A stretch of DNA of 41,250 nucleotides from assembly GCF_016901225.1 (NCBI RefSeq), contig NZ_JAFEUL010000028.1:1-41250 (forward strand), given 5' to 3'. Within the stretch, counting starts at the first letter, position 1; each line of letters opens with the position of its first letter. The stretch is from Actibacterium sp. 188UL27-1 (GTDB lineage Bacteria > Pseudomonadota > Alphaproteobacteria > Rhodobacterales > Rhodobacteraceae). The translations under genes and the position numbers were made by a program. The notes below the pieces were generated by a model. It made no database searches. It had not been told where the DNA came from and saw only the letters and a list, made by a program, of their open reading frames with translations. Below, in pieces: positions 16,266 through 25,352 of this stretch.

Positions 16266-17000
16266 CTAGGCCGCCGGCGGCGCGAAACGGGCCTCAAGCC
16301 AGCGCGAGGCAATGACGAAGGGCAAGAACAGGATCACATAGGCGATGGCCGCCAGGGTCAGAGGGGAGGCATTGGCCGAAAAGCTTTGCGCCGTTGTCGC
16401 TTGGCCCAGGATGTCGGGCACACCGATCACCATGCCCAACGCGGTCATCTTGGTGATCGCGATGGCGCGGTTGGTCAGGGGTGGGATCACCATGCGTACG
16501 GCTTGGGGCAGAACCACAAAGATCAGCGCGCGGGTAAAGGACAGGCCCGTCGACCGCGCCGCCTCCCACTGGCCTTTGGGTGTGGCTGTGATGCCGGCCC
16601 AAACGATTTCTTCGGCAAAGGCGGCCAAGACCAGGGTCAGCACGACAAAAAGCACCATGAAAGACGACAGCACAATCCCCACATTTGGTAGCCCGAAAAA
16701 CGCCAGAAGGATCAAAACCAATGGTGGCAAGGCGCGCAACATATCAGCAAATACCACGATCAAGATCGATACCGGCTTGATCCGGTAAGCCCGGAGGCAT
16801 GCCAGCCCGCTGCCCAAAACAGTACCTGCCATAACGATCAATAGCGATAAAAGCACGGTGACCAGCGCCCCTTCCAGTATCGCAGGCGCGTAGCGGGCCA
16901 GCACCGCTGCGTTGAAAAAGGTGTCGATAAACCGCTCCAACCTGCTACTCGTGAAAGCGCGACAGGAAGGCGCGCGTGCGGTTGTGCTGGGGGTCGCCAA
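16266..17000 (-). CDS. Polar amino-acid-type ABC permease (first)
   Basis: A permease of up to 244 residues, HisQ/GlnP type. It has [22 protein letters not shown] at the first core helix, [20 protein letters not shown], and an EAA loop reading [30 protein letters not shown]. The ATG at 17000 overlaps the ATPase gene by 56 bp. A TTG near 16938, just after the ATPase stop, would give a shorter protein beginning at LERFIDTFF. The N-terminal 20 residues look unlike a permease, so the shorter start is quite possible. It works with the second permease and the ATPase. Confidence 0.88.
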   Translation of the reverse strand: MATPSTTARAPSCRAFTSSRLERFIDTFFNAAVLARYAPAILEGALVTVLLSLLIVMAGTVLGSGLACLRAYRIKPVSILIVVFADMLRALPPLVLILLAFFGLPNVGIVLSSFMVLFVVLTLVLAAFAEEIVWAGITATPKGQWEAARSTGLSFTRALIFVVLPQAVRMVIPPLTNRAIAITKMTALGMVIGVPDILGQATTAQSFSANASPLTLAAIAYVILFLPFVIASRWLEARFAPPAA

Positions 17001-17712
17001 AGATCTGCTCTGGTGGGCCTTCTTCGACGATCAGGCCATCATCCATAAAGATCACGCGATCGGCCGCATCGCGTGCAAATTTCATCTCGTGGCTGACCAC
17101 GACCATGGTCATCCCTTGCCGTTTCATATCGCGCATCACGTCCAGGACGTCGCCCACGAGCTCAGGGTCCAGCGCCGAGGTCGGCTCATCAAACAGCATC
17201 ACGGTCGGGTTCAGCGCCAGCGCACGGGCAATCGCCACCCGCTGTTGCTGCCCCCCCGACAATTGCGATGGGTAATGCCGCGCGCGATCGCTCAGGCCAA
17301 CGCGGTCCAGCGCCTCAAGCCCTGCAACCCGCGCCTTTTCGCGCGGCATCTTTTGAACCTTTCGCAGCGCCAAGGTGACATTCCCAAGCGCGCTGAGATG
17401 CGGGTAAAGATTGAAGGATTGAAACACTATTCCGATCCGTTGGCGCATTTTGTTCAGGTCGACGCCCGGCCCGGTCAGTCGATCCCCTTGGATGAAAATC
17501 TCGCCCGCATCGGGTTCTTCCAGCCGGTTGCAACAGCGCAGCATCGTGGATTTGCCAGAGCCGGAGGGCCCCAATACAAAGACCATCTCGCTGCGCTGCA
17601 CCGACAAGTTGATGCCCTTCAGCACCGGATCGGCCCCAAAGGATTTGTGCAGCGCCTCAACCCGAAATGTTGCCGTGGCGGCTGATCCTTGGGGCGCGGG
17701 CGACAGTATCAT
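16945..17712 (-). CDS. Polar amino-acid-type ABC transporter ATPase
   Basis: A 255-residue ATPase of the GlnQ/HisP class. Walker A reads GPSGSGKST, the signature reads [15 protein letters not shown], Walker B reads [12 protein letters not shown], and the switch histidine lies in [11 protein letters not shown]-loop residues [13 protein letters not shown] are standard. The ATG at 17712 (MILSPAPQG) is preferred because it follows the binding-protein stop directly (TGACATG). A longer start at 17772 would overlap that gene by 59 bp. It energises import through the two permeases that follow. Confidence 0.93.
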   Translation of the reverse strand: MILSPAPQGSAATATFRVEALHKSFGADPVLKGINLSVQRSEMVFVLGPSGSGKSTMLRCCNRLEEPDAGEIFIQGDRLTGPGVDLNKMRQRIGIVFQSFNLYPHLSALGNVTLALRKVQKMPREKARVAGLEALDRVGLSDRARHYPSQLSGGQQQRVAIARALALNPTVMLFDEPTSALDPELVGDVLDVMRDMKRQGMTMVVVSHEMKFARDAADRVIFMDDGLIVEEGPPEQIFGDPQHNRTRAFLSRFHE

Positions 17713-17713
17713 G

Positions 17714-18553
17714 TCAGGCACAGCCAGGCGTATGATCGCTTTCGACATATCCCTTAAAGTCCGGTTCACCAAAACCCGGCAGCGGGGTTAGCGCCGCAGA
17801 TCCCGGCGCAGGTTCCGCGCCGAACCATTTGATGCTCATCGTGGCCATCGTCCCATCGAGTTTCATGCATTCGATGACCTTCTCGACCGAGGCACGCAGC
17901 TCCTCGTCACCGGTACGGAAGGGCATGCCCCAGACCAGACCGGTGGTGTGGACATAGCTCATCTCCAGTTGCGCGTTTTGTTTGACGGCCCAGGCTGACA
18001 CGGTGTTGCCAGCTACATTGGCAAAGGCACGACCGGAAATAACAGCCTGAACGGCATCCGTGTTCGTGCCATAGCTTTCCACCGTCCACCCGATCTCTTC
18101 GGTCAGATCGGTGGCCCAGCTATCATAGACCGACCCTTTATTGACGGCGATGATCTTGTCCTTGAACTGTGCCAGATCGGTGATCTCTTCGGTCCCGGCT
18201 TTGACGACAAAACCGAAATCCGTGTTTAGATACCCTTCGGAGAACAGGATATTCTCGGCGCGCTCTTCCGTGATGGTCGTGGGGGCCACGACGAAATCAT
18301 AGGTGCCCGCCGCCAGACCCGGCAGGATCCCGGAAAATTGGGTGGCCACGATATCCATCTTAACGCCCAGCCGTTCGCCGATCTCATTGGCAAGATCGAC
18401 GTTGAACCCCTCCACACCGCCCGAGAGAGAGGGCATCGCATGAGGTGCAAAGGTGCCGTCAAGCGCCACGGTATAGGTCTTGTCCTGCGCAAGCGCTGCG
18501 CCACCCAGACTAAGCAGCGCGGCCACCGCGCCTAGGATCATCGTTCTTTCCAT
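17714..18553 (-). CDS. Polar amino-acid-type ABC binding protein
   Basis: A 279-residue periplasmic receptor (SBP family 3). The signal peptide is [22 protein letters not shown], cleaved before [31 protein letters not shown] and [31 protein letters not shown] are family hallmarks. The residues that hold amino-acid carboxylates in this family (Thr-Thr, then an Arg after two to four residues) are in part changed, here TTITEERAE with Arg displaced little. A near-ideal AGGAGG six bases before the ATG at 18553 suggests high expression. Ligand may be an N-carbamoyl amino acid, hydantoin or amino acid; the first two are inferred from neighbours. Confidence 0.92.
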   Translation of the reverse strand: MERTMILGAVAALLSLGGAALAQDKTYTVALDGTFAPHAMPSLSGGVEGFNVDLANEIGERLGVKMDIVATQFSGILPGLAAGTYDFVVAPTTITEERAENILFSEGYLNTDFGFVVKAGTEEITDLAQFKDKIIAVNKGSVYDSWATDLTEEIGWTVESYGTNTDAVQAVISGRAFANVAGNTVSAWAVKQNAQLEMSYVHTTGLVWGMPFRTGDEELRASVEKVIECMKLDGTMATMSIKWFGAEPAPGSAALTPLPGFGEPDFKGYVESDHTPGCA

Positions 18554-18648
18554 GGGAAACCTCCTGTGGTTTGTCGATTTGGCGGGCTCTGCGCCCAATG
18601 TTTTTCGCTAGCTACGTTTCGTGTTTTCGGTCCTTTGGTCTTTGATCG

Positions 18649-20214
18649 TCACATCATGGCCTCGATCAGAAATGGGCCTGGCTCGTCCATCGCCGTCACC
18701 AGAATGCGCTGAAGATCCGCGACGCAGTCCGCCCGCCGACCCGGCACACCCATCCCCTTGGCCAGCGCCACAAAGTCGATATTCGGACGATCCAGGTCCA
18801 GCATATCCAGCGCCGAACGTCCGGGATTTGCGCCCACCGCGAAGAGTTCCGTCTTGAGGATTTCGTATGTGCGATTGGCAAAGATCAGTGTCGTGATATT
18901 GACGCCTTCGCGGGCCTGGCTCCAAAGGCCCTGGATCGTATACATCGCCGATCCGTCCGCTTGCAGCGTCAGAACCGGCCGGTCCGGGCAGGCCACGGCC
19001 GCACCCAGCGCCAGTGGGATACCGTCACCGATGGCCCCACCGGTAAGTGAGATCCAGCTATGGGGGGCTGCGGCTTTTGTTGCCGACCAGATATCACGCC
19101 CGCCTGTGAGGCTTTCATCCACGACGATTGCGTTCTCAGGTAAGGCATTGGCGATGGCCGCCGCGATGGTGTCATGGCGGATCGTGCCTGCCTGTGGTGA
19201 CGGCGGTAGTGCCACGCCTGGCACATGGGGCTCCGCATCCATGTATGCCGCCAAGGCAGATACCGCGGCAGGTCCGTCACCGTCGATGCCAGTCAGGACC
19301 ATCTGTTCACACGTTTCGGGGAGCAGCAGGCTGGGCCGTTCGGGATAGGCAAAGAACGCAACCGGCGGCACCGTTTCGATCAAGATGGCCTTGCGAAAAG
19401 GGGCAAAGGTCTGCAGCGCCATATCGATGGGATATGGGCATCTTACCAGACCTGCCCGCCCGGCCCCTCGGTCACTGCGCCGGTTCGATGTTGGTGCCAC
19501 GACTTTCGCGCCGGTCTGTGCCGCGATCCCCTGCAACAGCGCCACCGCTTTGGGCGTTTCCAGCACGCGGCCGCCCACCAGAAAAACCGTGTCGGGGCCC
19601 AGCATCTGGGCCGCGTTCTCAACGGCTACAGGATCCAGCGGTGCAAAGGATGCCGTGTCCGGGGGAGGCGCCACGACCCCGCCAGCATCCCAGCCCAGGT
19701 CAGCGGGCGCTATCAGCGTGGCTACCTGACGGGGATTGGCCATGGCGGCGCCTAATGCCTCCATCGCATCCGCCGCGAAAGTGGCGGGGCTTGAGGCCGT
19801 GCGCACCCAATCCGAAAACGGCTCCGCCGCGCCTTCGACATCTGCGGTGAGCGGCGCATCATAGCCCCGGTGGCGGACCGCATGATCCCCCACCAGGTTA
19901 ACCATGGGTGCGCGTGCCTTGCGCGCATTGTGCATGTTGGCCCCGCCATTCGCCAAACCGGGGGCCAGGTGCAGCAGCGTCACCGCAGGTTTCAGGGCCA
20001 TGCGCGCATAACCGTCCGCTGCACCGGTTGCGACCCCTTCAAACAGTCCCAGAACACAGCGCAACAGGCCCGTCCGATCCAGCGCATCGACGAATTGCAT
20101 CTCCGACGTGCCCGGGTTGGCAAAGCACACCTCAACGCCAGCACCATGCAAACTGCGCACGACGGATTCGGCTCCGTTCATCACGGGTGCTGCATCAGTG
20201 GGTTCGTCTTTCAT
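18649..20214 (-). CDS. Thiamine-diphosphate enzyme, acetolactate synthase/benzoylformate decarboxylase-like
   Basis: A 521-residue ThDP-dependent enzyme with the three usual domains. The catalytic glutamate is Glu59 in GLFEGVATGAADGYARM. The ThDP/Mg motif runs from ADGSAMYT at 419 to N447 (FANRTYEIL). NPGTSEMQFVDAL near the N-terminus and GDGIPLALGAAVACP also fit. It is shorter than anabolic acetolactate synthase (about 560-590) and has no small regulatory subunit gene nearby, so a 2-oxo acid decarboxylase or carboligase role in catabolism is more likely. It overlaps the DppF ATPase by 4 bp and is followed by a 95-bp gap before the second importer. Substrate unknown. Confidence 0.88.
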   Translation of the reverse strand: MKDEPTDAAPVMNGAESVVRSLHGAGVEVCFANPGTSEMQFVDALDRTGLLRCVLGLFEGVATGAADGYARMALKPAVTLLHLAPGLANGGANMHNARKARAPMVNLVGDHAVRHRGYDAPLTADVEGAAEPFSDWVRTASSPATFAADAMEALGAAMANPRQVATLIAPADLGWDAGGVVAPPPDTASFAPLDPVAVENAAQMLGPDTVFLVGGRVLETPKAVALLQGIAAQTGAKVVAPTSNRRSDRGAGRAGLVRCPYPIDMALQTFAPFRKAILIETVPPVAFFAYPERPSLLLPETCEQMVLTGIDGDGPAAVSALAAYMDAEPHVPGVALPPSPQAGTIRHDTIAAAIANALPENAIVVDESLTGGRDIWSATKAAAPHSWISLTGGAIGDGIPLALGAAVACPDRPVLTLQADGSAMYTIQGLWSQAREGVNITTLIFANRTYEILKTELFAVGANPGRSALDMLDLDRPNIDFVALAKGMGVPGRRADCVADLQRILVTAMDEPGPFLIEAMM

Positions 20215-21272
20215 GCAAGCTCCTGTCGTCTGGCTGCTTCAAGCACTGCGAGCCGTCGTTGCAAGGCATCCGATGGCGCAGGCTCTGCGATTTTGCCCTG
20301 AACCGAAGCGTCCTCGTCAAAATGGCACGCGACTTGGGCGTTACCGACCATGCGCAGGACCGGGCGTTCACGCTGACAGCGCGCCTGGGCCAAGGCGCAT
20401 CGCGGGTGAAAGGCGCAGCCTGGCGGTGGCGCCAGCGCCGAAGGCAGATCGCCTTGCACCGGGGCACGGTCATTGCGCTGGTTCGGATCGGGGCGCGGGG
20501 CCGCCGCAATAAGGGAACGCGTATAAGGATGGCGCGGGTTGGCAAAGAGATCCGCGACCGGTGCTTCTTCGACGATGCGGCCCAGGTAGACCACGGCCAC
20601 CCGTGTCGCCAGGTGCCGCACCACGGCCAGATCATGGCTGATGAAAACATAGCCGATACCGAACTCTGCCTGCAGATCCCGCAGCAGATTGACGATCTGC
20701 GCTTGGACCGACACATCGAGGGCCGAGACCGGTTCGTCACAGACGATGAGCCGGGGACGCGTCGCCAGCGCCCGCGCAATGCCGACCCGCTGGCGCTGCC
20801 CACCCGAAAACTCATGCGGGTAGCGCCCGGCATGCCAAGGTTGCAGTCCGCAGGTTTTCAACAGCGCCGCCACCCGTTCGGTCACGTCTTTGGGCGTGGC
20901 AAGGCCGTGGAGCAGCAGAGGCTCCGACATCGTTTCCGCCACCGTCATGCGCGGGTTCAGCGATGCATAGGGATCCTGAAAGATGATCTGCATGCGGCGG
21001 CGCATCGCGCGCATCTTGTCTGGCGGCAGCGTCAGGATAGGCGCCCCGTCCAGTCGCACCGAGCCATCGGTGGGCGGGGTCAACCGTAGCAAAGCGCGAC
21101 CGATGGTGGATTTGCCACAACCGGATTCACCGACGATGGCCAGGGTTTCCCCTTCGGCCACGTCAAAGCTGACATCGTTGACCGCCTGGACCTGCCCCAC
21201 CACACGGCGCAGAACACCGCGCCTCACGGGGAAGTGTTTCGTCAGACCGCGAACCTCCAGCATCGCCGTCAT
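20211..21272 (-). CDS. Peptide/nickel-type ABC transporter ATPase, DppF type
   Basis: A 353-residue ATPase. Walker A reads GESGCGKST, the signature FSGGQRQRVGIARALA, Walker B LIVCDEPVSALDVS, and the C-terminal oligopeptide extension has HPYTRSLIAA and GCAFHPRCALAQARCQRE with its iron-sulfur-like cysteines. The start at 21272 overlaps the DppD stop by 4 bp (ATGA); a longer in-frame start at 21413 lies inside dppD and is rejected. It acts with DppD under the DppB and DppC permeases to import a peptide-like solute. Confidence 0.93.
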   Translation of the reverse strand: MTAMLEVRGLTKHFPVRRGVLRRVVGQVQAVNDVSFDVAEGETLAIVGESGCGKSTIGRALLRLTPPTDGSVRLDGAPILTLPPDKMRAMRRRMQIIFQDPYASLNPRMTVAETMSEPLLLHGLATPKDVTERVAALLKTCGLQPWHAGRYPHEFSGGQRQRVGIARALATRPRLIVCDEPVSALDVSVQAQIVNLLRDLQAEFGIGYVFISHDLAVVRHLATRVAVVYLGRIVEEAPVADLFANPRHPYTRSLIAAAPRPDPNQRNDRAPVQGDLPSALAPPPGCAFHPRCALAQARCQRERPVLRMVGNAQVACHFDEDASVQGKIAEPAPSDALQRRLAVLEAARRQELA

Positions 21273-22258
21273 GCCGCCGCCTCGATCGGGGCTTTCCAGC
21301 AGGCCACCGTGTGGCCCGGCGAAAGCGTCTGAAGCGGCGGATCCACTTCGCGGCATTGCGGCCCCGCCAACGGACACCGGGAGGCAAAGCGGCAGCCCGC
21401 CACGTCGACCCAAGGTGGCGGAACAGCCCCGGGGATCGTCGCAAGCCGACTGGCAGCCGTGTCAATGCGCGGCACGGCGGCCATCAACCCGACCGTGTAG
21501 GGATGCTGCGGGTCATCGAAGAGGGCCGCGGTTGGCGCCTGTTCCACCACACGCCCGGCATACATGACGACCACGTCGTCACAGGTCTGCGCCACGACGC
21601 CCAGATCATGGGTGACCAGCAGGACCGCAGCCCCAGTCCTGGCCCGCAAGTCGCCCATCAGATCCAGGATCTGTGCCTGTATCGTCACATCAAGCGCCGT
21701 TGTGGGCTCATCCGCGATCAGCAGATCCGGGTTGTTGGCCAGGGCAAGCGCGATCATGACGCGCTGCCGCTGCCCCCCCGAAAGCTGGTGCGGGAAGTCG
21801 TCGATGCGCGTCTTTGGCGACGGCAGCCCGACCAGATCCAGCAACTCCACAGCCCGGTCTTGCGCAGCGTTGCCGGATCGCCCGGAATGCGCCTTCAGGC
21901 TCTCGATGATTTGCGTCCCGCAGGTATAGACCGGGTTGAGGGAGGTCATGGGCTCCTGAAAGATCATGCCGATCCGCCCGCCCCGCAGGCGACGCATCTC
22001 CCGCTCCGGCAGGGTCAGCAGGTCTTGCCCGTCAAACAGGATCTGACCGCCCGCATAGGTCCCGGGTGGCTGTGGGACCAACCGCATGATGGACAGCGAA
22101 GTGACTGACTTTCCGCATCCGGATTCGCCGACAACGCCCAGGGTGCGTCCCCGCTCCAATGACAGCGAAACGCCTTGGACAGCGCGGTGCACTGTGCCGC
22201 CGACATGGAATGTCACCTCCAGATCGCGGATCTCAAGCAAAGGCGCGCCTGTGGTCAT
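21269..22258 (-). CDS. Peptide/nickel-type ABC transporter ATPase, DppD type
   Basis: A 329-residue ATPase. Walker A reads GESGCGKSV, the Q-loop FQEPMTSLNPVYT, the signature LSGGQRQRVMIALALA, and Walker B LLIADEPTTALDVT. The C-terminal extension has HPYTVGLMAAVPR and GCRFASRCPLAGPQCREVDPP, usual for oligopeptide importers. It overlaps both neighbours by 4 bp. It is separated from its permease and receptor genes by the AtzA-like amidohydrolase, so the enzyme is embedded within the transporter operon. Confidence 0.93.
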   Translation of the reverse strand: MTTGAPLLEIRDLEVTFHVGGTVHRAVQGVSLSLERGRTLGVVGESGCGKSVTSLSIMRLVPQPPGTYAGGQILFDGQDLLTLPEREMRRLRGGRIGMIFQEPMTSLNPVYTCGTQIIESLKAHSGRSGNAAQDRAVELLDLVGLPSPKTRIDDFPHQLSGGQRQRVMIALALANNPDLLIADEPTTALDVTIQAQILDLMGDLRARTGAAVLLVTHDLGVVAQTCDDVVVMYAGRVVEQAPTAALFDDPQHPYTVGLMAAVPRIDTAASRLATIPGAVPPPWVDVAGCRFASRCPLAGPQCREVDPPLQTLSPGHTVACWKAPIEAAA

Positions 22259-23688
22259 GATGTGCCGTAAACATAAGGGGAGGCGACATCGTGCGGACGA
22301 TCCGCGAAATCCAGGCCCTGAAAGGTCGCTTCCGCGCGCCGTTGCGCCTGTTGCAGGCGTGCCAGGGCGTCGGGCAGATCGAACGCCGTGACCGTGCCAT
22401 CGACCACAACCGCGTGGCCATCGACAAAGACGTCCCTGATTGCTCGCTCTGCCGCGACATAGATCAGGGACCGCAACGGATCGCGCAGGGGCATCATCGC
22501 CGGGTCGGTAATATCGGCCAGGAACAGATCAGCCTTGGCCCCGACCGCAAGCCGCCCGATATCGTCGCGCCCCAGGATCTTGGCCCCACCCAAGGTCGCG
22601 GCATCGAAGATGTCGGATGTACGCAGGTCATAGGGGTTTTTCGACATGACGCGAGACAGATACAGCGCGTTGCGCAGCTCTTCGAGCATGTTGTGCGGAT
22701 AGGTGTCGGTCCCGATCCCGACATCGATACCTCCCCGAATGTAACGCCCGACCGTGTTCATCGCGATCCCGCGGCGTTGGAAAACCGTCGGGCAATGGGC
22801 GACAGCGGCGCCTGACCCTTGCAAAAGCGCGAAATCCGCCGCCTCCGGCCAAAAGACATGGGGGTAGTCATTCAGGAAGATGCCATGCCCGACGATCGCC
22901 CCTGGTTTCAGCACACCTAGACTATGCAACCATTCCAATGAGGTCACGCCGTGGCGGCGCGTGATCTCGTTGAATTCGACCACGGATTGCGCGGCATGGA
23001 TCTGGAACGGTAAGCCACGCTCTTGCGCCAGGGCAAAGCTGTCGCTGATCAAACCGGCGGTGCAAGTGTCGATCTGACTGGGGGAGACCATGCCGGACAA
23101 CCGGCCAGAAGGATGCGCAATGGCGGCGTCGATGACACGGACAGCCTCCTCCATGGCGGCGCGGCCTTCGTCCGGTTCCCATTCGTAATTCACCACATGG
23201 CCATTGTCGGTATACCAGCGGGCGGATCGGTACATGGGCGAAACGACACCGCGCAGCCCAGAGGCCGCGAAGGTTTCAACCCAACCGTCCCACGCAACCG
23301 ACAGATCGACCAACGTGGTGACGCCAGACAGCAGCAATTCGGAATAAGTCACCTCCACGCAGGCGCGACGACCGTCGTCATCGGGGCGAAAGAGCGGCAT
23401 GAATTCATAAAGCGATGACATGCCCAAACGCGGGCTACCCAACTCATCCAGCATCCCCTTGTTCATCGCCTCGCTGGAGGGGTGGGAATGGATGTTCACC
23501 AGACCCGGTGAAACCAACCGGTTGCGCCCATCAATCTCGGTATCGACCTGACCATCGTATGTGCCACCGACCTGCACGATAAGATCACCCTCAAAGGCCA
23601 CATCGCCGTCGCGCAAATAGCAATGCGTGCCCTTTTCGGTGTCATAGGCCACAATCCAGGCAGCGTTTCTGATCACGGTGACGGGCAT
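22255..23688 (-). CDS. AtzA/TrzN-like amidohydrolase (guanine deaminase/chlorohydrolase group)
   Basis: A 477-residue cytoplasmic metal hydrolase. Ligands for a mononuclear site are all present: His67 and His69 in VNIHSHP, His231 in QIHAAQS, His268 in VGHGIF, and Asp328 in GIGTDTYPHNM; His298 lies in AHCPTVF. This group deaminates, dechlorinates or hydrolyses purine, pyrimidine and triazine rings. The rest is a small beta-sandwich from the two ends. A good AGAGGATCTCC leads to the ATG at 23688. It ends in a 4-bp overlap with DppD. A ring-deaminating first step on an imported N-heterocycle fits the cluster; the substrate is not readable. Confidence 0.88.
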   Translation of the reverse strand: MPVTVIRNAAWIVAYDTEKGTHCYLRDGDVAFEGDLIVQVGGTYDGQVDTEIDGRNRLVSPGLVNIHSHPSSEAMNKGMLDELGSPRLGMSSLYEFMPLFRPDDDGRRACVEVTYSELLLSGVTTLVDLSVAWDGWVETFAASGLRGVVSPMYRSARWYTDNGHVVNYEWEPDEGRAAMEEAVRVIDAAIAHPSGRLSGMVSPSQIDTCTAGLISDSFALAQERGLPFQIHAAQSVVEFNEITRRHGVTSLEWLHSLGVLKPGAIVGHGIFLNDYPHVFWPEAADFALLQGSGAAVAHCPTVFQRRGIAMNTVGRYIRGGIDVGIGTDTYPHNMLEELRNALYLSRVMSKNPYDLRTSDIFDAATLGGAKILGRDDIGRLAVGAKADLFLADITDPAMMPLRDPLRSLIYVAAERAIRDVFVDGHAVVVDGTVTAFDLPDALARLQQAQRRAEATFQGLDFADRPHDVASPYVYGTS

Positions 23689-23718
23689 GGAGATCCTCTG
23701 GTTAAGTTAGGTGTCAAG

Positions 23719-23737
23719 GGGCCGCGCAACGCGGCCC
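23719..23737 (-). terminator. Intercistronic hairpin after the DppA-type gene
   Basis: GGGCCGCG at 23719-23726 pairs with CGCGGCCC at 23730-23737 around a three-base loop. It lies in the 71-bp gap between the binding-protein stop and the next gene. No T-run follows on the minus strand, so partial attenuation or mRNA protection of the binding-protein message is more likely than full termination. Confidence 0.55.
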
Positions 23738-23759
23738 TTTGGGTCAGCGACCGATGGCG

Positions 23760-25328
23760 TCACTCTTTGAACTTGAGGTCCAGACCCTTATAAAGACCGG
23801 CGCCATAGATGTTGTGCGGCACCACGGTTTCCAACTCGGTCGATTGCGCGATCACCATCGGCTCGTGGTAAAGCGGCAGCCAGACGGCCGCGTCATGCAC
23901 CAGTTCCAAAACTTCACCATAAGCCTGTGCCCGGTCCGTATCCGTGGTCGCTGTCGCTCCGGCCAACAGCAGCGCATCCGTCTTGTCATCGATCCAGTTC
24001 ATCCGGTTCGGGCTGGGGGCGTTTTGCGACCGGAAGTAAAGATTCAGCGCATCCCCGGATGACACATAGGGAAACGACATGCCGTACATATCGAATTCCT
24101 GCGTCGCCAGCTTGCCCCAGGCCACCGTCGCGTCAAAGGCCTGGATCTGCATATCGACCCCGATTTCCCGCAGGTAGGCCTGCACAGACTCAGAGATCTT
24201 GGCCCAGGTCGATCCGGCAAAGACATAGGCCACCGGTGCCAGCCGCACACCATCTTTTGATCGCACGCCATCATCGCCCATGACCCATCCCGCCTCGTCC
24301 AGGATCTGGTTGGCCTTCGCCGGGTCATAGGTCAGCAATTTGTCATCAAGGCCGACATTCCAATCAAGCGCCTCTTGGCTGACATAGGAATAGGCGGGTT
24401 TGACGGCGCCAAAGAACAGATCCTCCGACATCGCCTCCTGATCGACAGCCAGGTTGACAGCCCGGCGCACGGCAGGATCGGACACCGTCTCCTTGTCGAT
24501 CTTGAACCCCATGTAATAGGTCCAAAACGCGAGATCCGATTGCACGACTTCAACCCCGGGCGAGGCTTTGAGCTGTTCCAGCGCAATGTAGGGCACGTAT
24601 TGCGTCACCTGGGTCTGACCGGTGATCACACCCACGGTGCGGGTGTTTTCCTCAGGCACGATCTGCCAGGTGATGCTGTCCATGGAGGCAGGGCCGGTAT
24701 TGACATGGAAGCCCGCGCCCCAGGCATAGGCCTCATGCTTCGTGATCACCATCTTGTCGCGCGGCGTCCATTCTGCCCAGCAAAACGGGCCGGTCCCGTT
24801 AAATCCGGTTATCCCGAAATCCTCCCCCAACGCTTCGACATTGTCCTTGTCGATGATCGTGCCAAAACTTTGCGTCAGCTGATACAGCAGCTCAGAGAAT
24901 GGCGCTGTCAGCTTGTATTCGACCGTGTAGTCATCAATCGCGGTCACGCTTTCCACTTCCCCCGCACGCCAGGCGACGGGAGACTTGGTCTCTGGGTCGA
25001 TCCAGCGGTTGACTGAATAGACCACGTCTTCGGCGGTCATCTTTTTTCCGTCGCAAAATTGCACATCCTCGCGCAGCTTAAAGGTATAGATCGTCCCATC
25101 CTCGGACATGGTCCAGCTTTCGGCCACGCCGGTATCGATGGTCTGCATATCGGGGGCCAAGCTGACCAGCGTGTCCCCCATCATGAACAGCACCTCAGAA
25201 GCTGCGCGCGAGGTGGTTTTGTGCGGGTCATAATTGTTGCTATCGACCTCCCGCAGGATGGTGATCTCAGCCGCCTGTGCCAGGCCGGCTGTCAGCACAA
25301 TGGCGGTGCTCGTCAGAAGTCGTCTCAT
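23760..25328 (-). CDS. Peptide/opine-type ABC binding protein, DppA type (SBP family 5)
   Basis: A 522-residue periplasmic receptor. The signal peptide is MRRLLTSTAIVLTAGLAQAAE. Family marks are the TYTFKLRED-type block (here IYTFKLREDVQFCDGKKMTAEDVVYSVNRW) and TGPFCWAEWTPRDKMVITKHEAY. It delivers solute to the DppB and DppC permeases. The gene has AAAGGA before the ATG and starts 24 bp after the DppC stop. Ligands of this family include peptides, opines, nickel chelates and heterocyclic compounds, so no ligand is assigned. Confidence 0.92.
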   Translation of the reverse strand: MRRLLTSTAIVLTAGLAQAAEITILREVDSNNYDPHKTTSRAASEVLFMMGDTLVSLAPDMQTIDTGVAESWTMSEDGTIYTFKLREDVQFCDGKKMTAEDVVYSVNRWIDPETKSPVAWRAGEVESVTAIDDYTVEYKLTAPFSELLYQLTQSFGTIIDKDNVEALGEDFGITGFNGTGPFCWAEWTPRDKMVITKHEAYAWGAGFHVNTGPASMDSITWQIVPEENTRTVGVITGQTQVTQYVPYIALEQLKASPGVEVVQSDLAFWTYYMGFKIDKETVSDPAVRRAVNLAVDQEAMSEDLFFGAVKPAYSYVSQEALDWNVGLDDKLLTYDPAKANQILDEAGWVMGDDGVRSKDGVRLAPVAYVFAGSTWAKISESVQAYLREIGVDMQIQAFDATVAWGKLATQEFDMYGMSFPYVSSGDALNLYFRSQNAPSPNRMNWIDDKTDALLLAGATATTDTDRAQAYGEVLELVHDAAVWLPLYHEPMVIAQSTELETVVPHNIYGAGLYKGLDLKFKE

Positions 25329-25352
25329 TCCAAGTCCTTTCCCCGTTGTCTT

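Noticed and set aside
18649-20214. Assigning the ThDP gene as anabolic acetolactate synthase (ilvB)
   Set aside because: It is shorter than IlvB, no small subunit gene is nearby, and the setting is catabolic.
19908-21089. A 393-codon plus-strand open frame
   Set aside because: It lies opposite the ThDP enzyme and the DppF ATPase, both certain. Its Arg-rich content is typical of a shadow frame in GC-rich DNA.
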